A stretch of 64,000 nucleotides of DNA from positions 29,481,405 through 29,545,404 of the forward strand of contig OX392530.1 in assembly GCA_947623455.1 (NCBI GenBank), given 5' to 3'. Positions within the stretch are counted from its first letter, which is position 1. Every line of letters begins with the position of its first letter. The notes below the pieces were generated by a model. That model had not been told where the DNA came from. It worked only from the letters and a program-made list of their open reading frames with translations, and ran no database searches. The position numbers were made by a program, and so were the translations under genes. This document shows, in pieces, positions 1 to 12,400 of this stretch. This stretch comes from Mimachlamys varia. Taxonomy: Eukaryota > Mollusca > Bivalvia > Pectinida > Pectinidae.

Positions 1-480
1 GGTCATTATTTCGTTATTACAGGAAAAAATGCGGATGGGGACTGCAAAATCACTTCGTTGTTTCAGTTAATTCGCTATTTCAGACTTTGTTGTTTCAGTA
101 AAACAATACATAAGATATATAAGAGTGAAAATCGGGACTTTAAATTTACTTCGTTGTTCCCGACTTTGTTATTTTCGAAGTTGACTGTATTATCTATTCA
201 TTCACAATTAAAGCTTAGATAGCATGTACCACTTACCTGGATATTTAAAACAATCATGGAATAAAAATTCTATTAACAGTTATAATATCAGTAAGTTTGG
301 TGTGGCAGGTAAAAAACCTTTACACCTTTTTTGTCTTTAGCTGGAAATACTCCAAATAAATATGATTCCTATCAATCACAAATTGTTCCAGATGAATAGA
401 CATGATTTCAAAACCACTTTGGAAAAAATACTCCTTTATGCCCAGCTATTCATCTGTACAAATAATGTGCCTTTGTGGAT
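1..480. other. CABLES intronic DNA; possible MITE end at 1-190
   Basis: No exon seen. Positions 1-190 contain repeated TTCGTT..TTTC phrases and end in the complement of ACAGTCAACTTCG next to TA, which resembles the end of a pogo/Tc1-type MITE running off the left edge. The remainder is plain AT-rich sequence. Confidence 0.3.
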
Positions 481-574
481 GCAACCAACACTACTCGTTT
501 AGATGTATTAGCCTATGAAGTTTCATGACCATACACCTGGTACTTGGGCCAAAACTGACCTAAATATAGAAAAC
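481..574 (+). repeat. left copy of a ~94-bp direct duplication flanking element A
   Basis: This stretch (GCAACCAACACTACTCG ... CCAAAACTGACCTAAAT) recurs at 2994-3087 on the other side of element A with a few differences. It is probably part of an older host repeat. Confidence 0.8.
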
Positions 575-607
575 TTAACCAAAGACCCAGAGGTCATGGT
601 AATAAAA

Positions 608-2986
608 ACAAGAGATCCCAGAGGGATCTTGGCGCCCACCATCAAATGATCTAAGTTTGTTTTTTGAAAGATGGTTCTTTTCTCTTCTTTCGATTGTCTC
701 TTAGGTGTTGATTAAGTGTGAGCAGAGACTCTGGTGGGACACAGATGCATTTTTTTGTTTTTTTTTGTGAATTACATTGTCGTTTCCTTATTCTTAGCAT
801 AGCTAGGCACCAGGAGGAACCTACATATGAAATTTGTGAAAGTTCCCTTCAGTATATTCTCAGAAATAGGGATAACAAACTTCAATTGTCAAAATCCAAG
901 ATGGCTGCCTGTCGGCCTTGTTGTTTTCCGATCTGTCCAAAAATGGAATATGCACAACTAGGGACCAAGGTGAACCAACAAATGAAATTTGAGAAAGATA
1001 CCTTCAGTACTTTCTTAGAAATAGCGATAACAAACTTCAATTGTCAAAATCCAAGATGGCTGCCTGTCGGCCATATTGTTTTCTGATCTGTCCCAAAATG
1101 GAATATACACAACTAGGGACCAAGGTGAACCAACACATGAAATTTGAGAAAGATACCTTCAGTAATTTCTGAGAAATAGCCATAACGAACTTCAATTGTC
1201 AAAATCCGAGATGGCTGCCTGTCGGCCATGTTGTTTTTGGATTGGTCCCAAAATGCAATATGCATAACTACACACCAAGGGGAACCTACACATGAAATTT
1301 GAGAAAGATCCATTCAGTACATTCTCAGAAATAGCGATAACAAAGTTCAACTGTCAAAATCCAAGATGGCTGCCTGTCGGCCATGTTGTTTTTGGATTGG
1401 TCCAAAAATGCAATATGCATAACTAGGCACCAAGGGGAACCTACACATGAAATTTGAGAAAGATCCATTCAGTACATTCTCAGAAATAGGGATAACAAAG
1501 TTCAAATGTCAAAATCCAAGATGGCTGCCTGTCGGCCATCTTAAATTCAGATCGGTCCCAAAATAGAATATACACAACTACGGACCAAGGTGAACCAACA
1601 CATGAAATTTGAGAAAGATACCTTCAGGACTTTCTTAGAAATAGCGATAACAAACTTCAATTGTCAAAATCCAAGATGGCTGCCTGTCGGCCATGTTGTT
1701 TTTGGATTGGTCCCAAAATGCAATATGCATAACTACACACCAAGGGGAACCTACACATGAAATTTGAGAAAGATCCATTCAGTACATTCTCAGAAATAGC
1801 GATAACAAAGTTCAACTGTCAAAATCCAAGATGGCTGCCTGTCGGCCATGTTGTTATCGGATTGGTCCAAAAATGCAATATGCATAACTAGGCACCAAGG
1901 GGAACCTACACATGAAATTTGAGAAAGATCCATTCAGTACATTCTCAGAAATAGGGATAACAAAGTTCAAATGTCAAAATCCAAGATGGCTGCCTGTCGG
2001 CCATCTTGAATTCAGATCGGTCCCAAAATGGGATATACACAACTAGGGACCAAGGTGAACCAACACATGAAATTTGAGAAAGATACCTTCAGTACTTTCT
2101 TAGAAATAGCGATAACAAACTTCAATTGTCAAAATCCAAGATGGCTGCCTGTCGGCCATGTTGTTTTACGATTGGTCCCAAAATGCAATATGCATAACTA
2201 CACACCAAGGGGAACCTACAAATGAAATTTGAGAAAGATCCATTCAGTACATTCTCAGAAATAGCGATAACAAAGTTCAACTGTCAAAATCCAAGATGGC
2301 TGCCTGTCGGCCATGTTGTTTTCGGATTGGTTCCAAAATGCAATATGCATAACTAAGCACCAAGGGGAACCTACACATGAAATTTGAGAAAGTTCCATTC
2401 AGTACATTCTCAGAAATAGGGATAACAAAGTTCAAATGTCAAAATCCAAGATGGCTGCCTGTCGGCCATCTTGAATTCAGATCGGTCCCAAAATGGAATA
2501 TGCACAACTAGGGACCAAGGTGAACCAACACATGAAATTTGAGAAAGATCCATTCAGTACATTCTCAGAAATAGGGATAACAAAGTTTAAATGTCAAAAT
2601 CCAAGATGGCTGCCTGTCGGCCATCTTGAATTCAGATCGGTCCCAAAATGGAATATGCACAACTAGGGACCAAGGTGAACCAACACATGAAATTTGAGAA
2701 AGATCCATTCAGTATATTCTCAGAAATAGGGATAACAAAGTTCAAATGTCAAAATCCAAGATGGCTGCCTGTCGGCCATCTTGAATTCAGATCGGTCCCA
2801 AAATGGAATATGCACAACTAGGGACCAAGGTGAACCAACACATGAAATTTGAGAAAGATTCCTTCGGTACTTTATGAGAAATAGCGATAACAAGAATTGT
2901 TTACGGACAGACTAACGGACGGACGGACGACGGACCACGGACGCAGGGCGATTTGAATAGCCCACCATCTGATGATGGTGGGCTAA
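608..2986 (+). mobile_element. tandem-core element A (Helitron/HINE- or pearl-like, non-autonomous)
   Basis: Begins ACAAGAG with the hairpin AGATCCC aga GGGATCT, holds a 155-bp tandem core, then an ACGGACGGACGGACGACGG tract and GGCGATTTGAATAG. It ends in a perfect 11-bp hairpin (AGCCCACCATC at 2959-2969, GATGGTGGGCT at 2974-2984) followed by CTAA. This terminal layout is shared with other elements in the window. A Helitron-related (Helentron/HINE, mollusc pearl) origin is inference from the hairpin plus CTRR end and tandem core; no enzyme is encoded. Confidence 0.65.
745..2885 (+). repeat. 155-bp satellite, about 13 copies with an A-B-C higher-order order
   Basis: The phrase ATGGCTGCCTGTCGGCC recurs at 901, 1055, 1211, 1365, 1521, 1675, 1831, 1985, 2141, 2295, 2451, 2605 and 2761 (spacing 154 or 156). 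Three variants can be told apart just before it (TTCAATTGTC, TTCAACTGTC, TTCAAATGTC) and they cycle in order over most of the array. Short open frames inside (up to 122 codons) are repeat artefacts. Confidence 0.9.
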
Positions 2987-2993
2987 AAAGCCT

Positions 2994-3087
2994 GCAACCA
3001 ACACTACTCGTTGAGATGTATTAGCCTATGAAGTTTCATGACCATAGGCCTGGTACTTTGGCCAAAACTGACCTAAATGCAGAAAAA
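2994..3087 (+). repeat. right copy of the ~94-bp direct duplication flanking element A
   Basis: Matches 481-574. It is followed by GGACGGACAGACAGACAAGG and a G7 run (to about 3155), which looks like the end of yet another dispersed repeat. Confidence 0.8.
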
Positions 3088-3327
3088 AACTGGGACGGAC
3101 AGACAGACAAGGTAACATTTAATGCCCCACACCTTCCTGGGGGGGGTCTAATTAAGCAAAATTATGTTAAGTGTTTGAGGAAACTACTAATGGATAAATG
3201 CTGTAGTATATGGCAAAGCTCACATTGGTCCTTCAATACCAGGAGAGCTAATAAATAGGCACTAACATTATTTGTGCATCTCATCTCCTAAACACAATAA
3301 ATGAAGAATCAATATGTATGTTTGTAC

Positions 3328-3426
3328 CTCTATCAACTTGGTGAGCTGATCTCCCTTCACATCATTGAGCTTGGCCGACAGCATCAGACATGCTCCTGCA
3401 CAAAGTTTCCTGTTCTGTTTGTTTAT
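3328..3426 (-). CDS. CABLES1: CABLES exon 11 (residues 398-430), last exon in window
   Basis: Acceptor cagttgcag and donor gtacaa. It encodes [20 protein letters not shown] and then [13 protein letters not shown], matching human [21 protein letters not shown]. The following C-terminal exon (human FEFPVLVALEF region) was not found between 1 and 3327, so it lies further left. Confidence 0.95.
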
Positions 3427-6400
3427 CTGCAACTGTCAAGTCAAAGTGCAACAATTACAAAAAGTGTTAAACCTTATTTACCATGCAAGCCAGGTTATAC
3501 AGGGACTGCGCTATCCTACAGCACTACTGCCGGGATATCACAAAGTTAGTCAGGCTTAAAACCCCACCACCTCAATATATTAGTGTACCAATACGTAAGC
3601 TTACCGGTAATTGTAAGTGTTCACCTTTCTATCATAAAAGTGCACTGTATCATGGTGTAGTACTGTATAATTATTATGATCTATTGAAAGTGTTAAGATT
3701 AATTGGCTCCAATGGCTCAATTTTCTAGATCTGTATTCATGAAACTATTCTCATGCTAATACATGAGTTCTGCGTTCAAACTGGAGCTATTTTTTGTTTC
3801 CTACTGAAATTATGCCAAATAATCAGAATGTAAACATTGAAAATAGTCTTTAACATTTAGAGACTACTGATACTATACAAATCATGAACAAAAGGATTTT
3901 TTTTTTGAAAATCTGTAGCTGGTACGATAAATCAGGCTTGAGAATATTTGAGAACAGTTTCATTAATATGTGTCCAGGTGTTTCATTAAGGTAACCTGGA
4001 TTATTTGCCCAGTATTCCATTAAGGTGACCTGGATTATGTGCCCAGTGTTCCATTAAGGTAACCTGGATTATGTGCCCAGCGTTCCATTAAGGTAACCTG
4101 GATTATGTGTCCAGGTGTTCCATTCAGGTAACCTGGATTATGGGCCCAGGTGTTCCATTAAGGTAAACTTGATTATGTGCCCTGGTGTTGCATTAAGGTA
4201 ACCAGGGATTATGTGCCCAGGTGTTGCATTAAGGTAACCTGGGATTATGTGCCCAGTGTTGCATTAAGGTAACCTGGGATTATGTGTCCAGTGTTCCATT
4301 AAGGTAACCTGGATTATGTGCCAAGGTGGTCCATTAAGGTAGCCTGGATTATGTGCCCAGTGTTCCATTAAGGTAACCTGGATTATGTGCCAAGGTGGTC
4401 CATTAAGGTAACCTGGATTATGTGCCAAGGTGGTCCATTAAGGTTACCTTGATTATGTGCCCAGTGTTCCATTAAGGTAACCTGGGATAATGTGTCCAGG
4501 TGTTCCATTAAGGTAACCTGGATTATGTGCCCAGTGTTCCATTAAGGTAACCTGGATTATGTGCCCAGCGTTCCATTAAGGTAACCTGGATTATGTGCCC
4601 AGGTGGTCCATTAAGGTAACCTGGATTATGTGTCCAGGTGTTCCATTAAGGTAACCTGGATTGTGTGCCCAGGTGTTCCATTAAGGTAAACTGGATTATG
4701 CGCCCTGGTGTTGCATTAAGGTAACTAGGGATTATGTGCCCAGGTGTTGCATTAAGGTAACCTGGGGTTATGTGCCCAGTGTTGCATTAAGGTAACCTGG
4801 GATTATGTGTCCAGGTGTTCCATTAAGGTAACCTGGGATTATGTGCCCAGTGTTCCATTAAGGTAACCTGGATTATGGGCCCAGTGTTGCATTAAGGTAA
4901 CCTGGGATTATATGCCCAGTGTTCCATTAAGGTTACCTGGATTATGTGCCCAGTGTTCCATTACTCGGGTAACTGAGGATTATGGGCCCAGTTTTCCATA
5001 AGGTAACCTGGATTATGTGCCCAGTTTTCCATTTAGGTAACCTGGGATTATGTGCCCAGTGTTCCATTTAGGTAACCTGGATTGTGTGCCCAGTGTTCCA
5101 TTATGGTAACCTGGGATTATGTACCCAGTGTTCCATTAAGGTAACCTGGTTTATGTGCGCAGTGTTCCATTAAGATAACCTGGGATTATGTGCCTAGTGT
5201 TCCATTAAGGTAACCTGGATTGTGTGCGCAGTGTTCCATTAAGATAACCTGGGATTATATGCCCAGTGTTCCATTAAGGTTACCTGGATTATGTGCCCAG
5301 TGTTCCATTACTCGGGTAACTGAGGATTATGGGCCCAGTTTTCCATAAGGTAACCTGGATTATGTGCCCAGTTTTCCATTTAGGTAACCTGGGATTATGT
5401 GCCCAGTGTTCCATTTAGGTAACCTGGATTGTGTGCCCAGTGTTCCATTATGGTAACCTGGGATTATGTACCCAGTGTTCCATTAAGGTAACCTGGATTA
5501 TGTGCGCAGTGTTCCATTAAGATAACCTGGGATTATGTGCCTAGTGTTCCATTAAGGTAACCTGGATTGTGTGCCCAGTGTTCCATTAAGATAACTAGGG
5601 ATTATGTGCCCAGTGTTCCATTAAGATAACTAGGGATTATGTGCCTAGTGTTCCATTTAAGGTAACCTGGATTGTGTGCCCAGTGTTCCATTAAGATAAC
5701 TAGGGATTATGTGCCCAGTGTTCCATTAAGATAACTAGGGATTATGTGCCCAGTGTTGCATTACTCGGGTAACAGGGGATTGTGTCCAGATGTTCCATTA
5801 AGAAAGCATGTGTATGAAATGTAAGTTAGCGGTTAGGAAAGAGAGAACATGCAACTTAATGAGCACCACTTGAGGGAAGAAATTACCATATCCAGTCTAC
5901 CGTATGCACCATAATTAGAGCCCAGGGTGACTAAAAATTGGTTCCAAAGGGGATGCTTAATAGGGTAAAAAATATTAAGATCTGGACGTAAAAAAATGTC
6001 ATAATTGTGACCAGAATGAGTATACGTAGTACTCATGTGCAACACTGTTTTCACCAATTTCGGACAATTAATGCATTTGTAAACATACAGTAAAACCCCA
6101 GTTACTGGAACTCATTGGGACTTGATCAATAGTTCAAGGAATACATGGTATTCAAGTAATCCAAGAATGGTTGAAATGTACGAACTCAGTCGGGACCAAA
6201 CAAACTGTTTGACTAATGAGAGGGGTATTCAAGTAAACCGTGTTTGAGTAAGTTGGGCATTACTCTAACACCAATATTTGTGGTGTTTTTTTGTTTTTAT
6301 GAACATGTGCACAGTGAGATTTACTTTACTTATAACAGAAACACTGAGTTGTGTCATGATTAGTAGTGGTGCTTACATAATTTTAGGCCAATTACGGTAT

Positions 6401-9400
6401 ATGCCTTGGTATTGGTTTTACTGACATTCTGTATATTAAAATGTGTCAGTTAATAATGTACCTAAAAATGAGATAGCTTTCAATTTGGACTGGTGTATAG
6501 TACTCTACTGTAAAAGTATGAACCCTTTTTATTTTTAGATTAAATTTCTATAATCAAGTGAATTGGGAAAATCAACAAAACATAAACACATGAAAAAATT
6601 CTTTCCTCAAATCTGTCAAAAAGAATTTGATAAAAAGGGAACTCTTTAAAATTATTCTGTAATTTATGATTGGAATTATAAAAGTCAATTTACCTTCAGG
6701 ATAAGTTTTTCAAAAAACACATAAGCTTGTGCTACAACCCAGATGTCCAGTCCACACTGTAACAGAAAATCTGTAGTTTAGACTGGTGATATACATGTAC
6801 ATGTAGTGTACATGTCCTGTACATTCATATTTAAACAGTAATCTTATTTTAACAATTTTTGCAATAAAAAAATTCCGCTATGATTGCACTAATTAGAATT
6901 TCTCTACATTGATTTCTACAGCAAGTATTGTAAGTGTCAATAAGAACGTTAACATTATGTGATATACCTAGGCCATTTCGATTTATGCCAAACAACCGGT
7001 TTTAAATATAACATTTTCCGGTAAAAATTCTGACAGACCTGCAAATGATTTCACAGGCCTTGCAAGGCTTTCTCAAGGCTAGTCTAAAAGACCTTATTTC
7101 ATAAGTGAACAACTTTGGTCCGACCAGTTCAAATCAAGTAGATCATTTAATATCAGCTTTCATATACATGTATATATATTCTTTTTAACTAATAGGGTAA
7201 CATATCTGTGTCCTAAGAGATAGAGTGCTATATGTTTTTCCATAAATAGGGTTTAATTCCAAGTAAATTAAATACCTTAATGGCAGCTATCTGTCGCAGT
7301 TCTCTTTTCAGGCTAAATATGAAAAGGGGAAGAAATCAAATGAATAAACACTGTTTTCACAAAAGAAAGCAATTAGGTTGTTACAATAGTGATGAAAATG
7401 GCCAATTTAAACATTATGACAATTCAATCCTACATCTGGACAAATAGCTTGGTGTCGGGTTACAGGTTTAATTATGTATATCCACATTCTGTTTCCCTTT
7501 CACGGGGCTGTAATGATAAGTTTGATTTCAGAAGGCCAGCAGTTCTCCTCTGGATCATTATCATGTGTAAGTTTGTCATAATTGTTTCAAGACATTAAAA
7601 GCTTACCCATTGAACAAATTTTGCATTTTTTCTTTGGTCAAGCTCATCTCATTCTTATATAAACAGATTAACTGTATATATTCTCATTACAAAAAATGTA
7701 AAAGGTTACGCACGATGGACGACGACAGATAGAAATTGATCAGAAAAAGTCACCCGAGCAAATGTCAGGTGACCTATAATAAACAGCTTAGCTGATATTC
7801 TCTCAGAAAAAATATTAGGTTTGACAAGAAGCTTCAGATTTTTTTAAAGCTATTCTGGTATCTTGCATAATCATTTGACATAAGTGACCTTAAAAGTGAT
7901 TCAAGGTCATTTATATGAGATCAATTTATCGCATGCCATCCAAGATACCTACTAGTTAGTAAGTAAAAACTAGGCAAGCCTTATCGGCCCTAAAAAACAC
8001 TATAAGTACAGTTAACTCTTTCACCCTTGTAAACCAATCTTGGCTTACCAAGAGTTATGATCCTGAAGAGGAGGGTACTGGATCGTAAGCCTTGGTAAGC
8101 GAAGATGCTGTAAATCATATTGATGTTATTTATATCAATGTACGGCAGATTCTATTGAGCTACGTACGGGAGGAAGGTTTAACTATTTGCCCGAACTATT
8201 ACTGTAACATCAAAAACAGATTTGACCAACATAACATACTCCAGTATCTCGGCTTTTGACCTTATGTTTTTTTAACCACTTTGTTTATACCGGTAATAAC
8301 TTGAGGTACTTATATACCGTTTATGGTGTAAACATCTATAGTTACAACGTTAGACCCGGCGATGGTGTATCACCACAGGTAAGCCAGTGTCTATTCAGAA
8401 TAATATCATGACATATAGGTTGTCTCAAAGCAGTTCACAAATTATTATTTGTGGTTACAGGGCCTTAGCAACCAGCAAATATCGCTCTCAACTCCCTTAG
8501 TGAGCATAAAACCGTGCTGCCATCTCGGCGTTCACAGCTAGCATTCTACAGTTTCTAGCAATACCCCAACCACATACTCATTTACAGCTGAGTAGACTGG
8601 AACAAGTAAAGGATCTTGTTCAAGGTTACAACAAAAGTGCTGGGGCCGGGACTCGATATCACAATCCTTTGATCATGAGTCCGGCGCCCTACCACTATAC
8701 AACCGTGCCTCCATGTTAGCTTGTTAGAAGTTTTTACCATGTGTTAACCATGTGACCTTGAAAGTAGGTCAAAGAAGCCTTATACAACTCTCTTCTCAGG
8801 TATCTACAAACCAATTTCATGAACTGGAGTTTCTCAGTTTTAAAAGAACCAAATCTCACATACATGTGTACTTACCTTCTCAATTTTGTAAGGGTTAACT
8901 GGATATTAGGGAACTTTTCTTTAAACTTCTCATTTAGTTCCTTCTTCAATGTTGATGGCTTGACATAGTCAATGACTGATGTCTGAAAGGAATTGTTGGG
9001 CCGTCATATTAATTAACACTGCATAGAGTTACATATATAGTGCGTATACACAGATACACATAAGAAAAGGATGCTACTACAGCAGTCGTAGCCAAATTGA
9101 AAAGATAACAAAGAGCATTAGATACATATACTACATACCTTTATACATCAAGGAATCATAAAACTGCAATTTAATCTTAAGTTTAGAAAATGTGACTTGG
9201 ACTGAGAGTAAATCACACATACCGCGGGTACATGTTAACCATCAAATCATTACTACTGAATCACCCGAGGAACAGAATTTGTAACAGTAAACAACTAAAA
9301 CTCTATTCCCCAGATCTGCTAAAGCGTTGTTTTTTTTTTAATACCTAGTCCAGTTTAATTTGAAGGACCCTTATTTTTCAAGGACTATCCTACATGTCAA

Positions 9401-12400
9401 AGGAAACAGGGTACAGAACCTAAACCCATATAAAAAGATATCTCTTAGTTAAAAATTCATAAAAGGTAGATATGGAACACTCTTGAAGATTGTCATTCAT
9501 AATTTTTCTATTTACTACCAACAGAAAACACAAGAGGTCCATGGGCCTCAACGGTCATCTGACAATCTATATAATTTTCTGTTCGTAGCTGTTTAAAAAT
9601 ATTACCATATTTGACCCATTACCTAAAAGAGTCAATGAACAAACTTGTTATTCCTTCATCACGGCATAGTGATAATTCCAACATATTAGCTTTTTGTTAC
9701 AGAGAAGAAGTGTTTGAAACATTTTGAGACATTTGACCCTTATGACCTTGAAAGCAGATCAAGGTCATTCATTTGAACAAACTTGGTAGCCCTTCATCCC
9801 AGCATGCTACAGGCCAAATATCGGTACCCTAGGTCTCTCTGTGATGGAGAAGAAGTTACTTGAAGAATTCAAATATTTTTGACCCCTGTGACCTAGAAAG
9901 AAGGCAAAGGTCAATCATATGAACTAACTTGATATTCCTTCATCCCCATATGCTATATGCCAAATATCAGTACCCTTTCGGTTATTGAAAGAGGTTTCTT
10001 AAAGATTTTTAAATATTTGACCCCTGTGACCTTGAACATTGGTCAAGGTCATTGATATGAGGAAACTTTGTAGCACTCTATCCCAGCTACTTACAGGCTA
10101 AATATAAGCATCCTGGGCCTTTTAGTTATTGAGAAGAAGATTCTTAAAGATTTTACATACAATGTATGTGACCCCTGTGACCTTGAAAGTAAGTCAAGAT
10201 CATTGATATGAGGAGATTTTGTAGCCTTAATCCCAGCATGCTATAGGCATAATATCATCACCCTAGGCCTTAAAGTTACTATGGAGAAGTTGTTTGAAAG
10301 AATTTTACTACATTTGACCCCTGTGACCTTGAAAGTAGGTCAAGGTCATTGATATGAGAAAACTTTGTAGTACTATGTCCCAGGTACTTACTGGCCAAAT
10401 GTTAGCATCCTGAGCCTTTTGGTTATTTATAAGAAGATTCTTATAGATTTTTACATATTTGACCCCTGTGACCTTGAAAGTAGGTCAAGGTCATTTATAT
10501 GAAAAAAAATTGTATCCATTAATTCCAGCATGCTATAGCCATAATATAATCACCCTAGACCTTATAGTTACTGAGGAGAAGTAGTTTGAAAGAATTTTAC
10601 TACATTTGACCTATGTGACCTTAAAAGTAAGTCAAGGTCATTGATATGAGGAAACTTTGTAACACTCTATCCCAGGTACATACTGGCCAAATATCAGCAT
10701 CCTGGGCCTTTTGGTTATTAAGAAGAAGATTCTTAAAGATTTTTACATATTTGAATTTGACCCCTGTGACCTTGAAAGTAGGTCAAGGTCATTGATATGA
10801 AGACATTTTGTAGCACTCTATCCAAGGTCCTACAGGCCAAATATTGGCATCCTGGGCCTTTTGGTTATTGAGAAGAAGATTGTTAAAGGAAAAGTTTACG
10901 GACGGCGCACGGCGGACGACGACGGACGAAGCATGATGGCAATAAAAACTACACTATGGTTTGATTTATAAATTGCACTTACAACCGAGTCATGCAGCAC
11001 AAAAATACTTGAACATGGTCAAGAGATAATACACAAATACAGGCATGTTGATAAATCATTGGATAAGGAAGTACCAGTGTGCTTACCAAATAGGAAGTGA
11101 GTCTGAGCAGGTTTCTGTACCGACCAGACTGGAGCTCCGGGTCATCAAGTGCACTGGGGTCATAAGGTATATCATCCTCTTCCTCTGGTACTGGAACAAT
11201 ATAGCACAGGAGAGGATATAGAATGGTCATAACAGGTACAGGAGATAGGACAGAGCTCAAGTTTTATCCCCTTTGACTAACCATAAATACTTCAGCTCAA
11301 GTTTAATCTCCCATAGACTTAACATACAGACTTCAGCTCAAGCCTAATCTCCCATTAATTAAACATACTGACTTCAGCTCAATCTTAATCATTCTTATCT
11401 TAACATACAGACTTCAGCTAAACTTAATCTCCCATAGACTTAACACAGACTTCAGCTAAGCTTACCCCGCCCCCCCCCCCCCCCCCCTCATTTACTTAAC
11501 ACAGAGATATCAGCTAAACTTAATCTCCAATAGACATAACACATTGACTTCAGCTAAACTTAATCCCCCCATAGACTTAACATAGTGACTTCACTCTAAA
11601 TTAAGTCTCACATCAGCTAAATTTAACCCACAATAGACTTAACACAGAGATTCAGTCTTAAAGTTATATTTCCCAAAGACATTTCAGTTAAATTTTAGCT
11701 CAAACTTCAGACAGACAGTATTGGTGATACTGTAGCAAGATAGATGTAATCACATTTTTTTGTTAGATAAGAATTTATCGGTAGTATAGTATTTACCTTC
11801 CCTACATCTGATATCTTTATCATTAAAGTAGAATATTACTACACAAATATAAACTGAAATGTACAGAAGTTATAAACTTTACCTAAATCCTACTATCAAA
11901 CACCAAAAGTAGATGTCTATGTATGTGAAGATACATAAATGATAAGAAAAGTTGTATAGATGTTACCAAAATAAATTCTTTGACATATATTATGCAATGC
12001 ATTAAAATACATATTATTATTTTTTCCAGGAAAGAGTGCAAAGCTGGCATCGCATCAGGGGTACATTTCCAAAATTGCATTGGCATGTGAAGGACTCAAT
12101 ATATTTATGTCCTAGTTATATAAGTAAAAGAAATAAAACAATTATAGTGAGTAGTTTTGCCCTGAACAAATGTTTGCTATATCACTACCATCCCATACTG
12201 TGAATACAAGATACTAATTAGTGTATACCACAGGTTAAGTTAAAACCTCCCTGATGTAGTGTGATAGATTATACATCTAAACATGCAAATATGGTCAAAT
12301 CATTCTTCTTTCACTTTTAGTTGTAATTGGAGGAAATTTGTACACACTGGTACATATACACCTAAACATGCAAACTTAGCCAGACAATTGTTTTTTAACT

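Noticed and set aside
718..1086. 122-residue open frame
   Set aside because: Lies within the 155-bp satellite and repeats with it.
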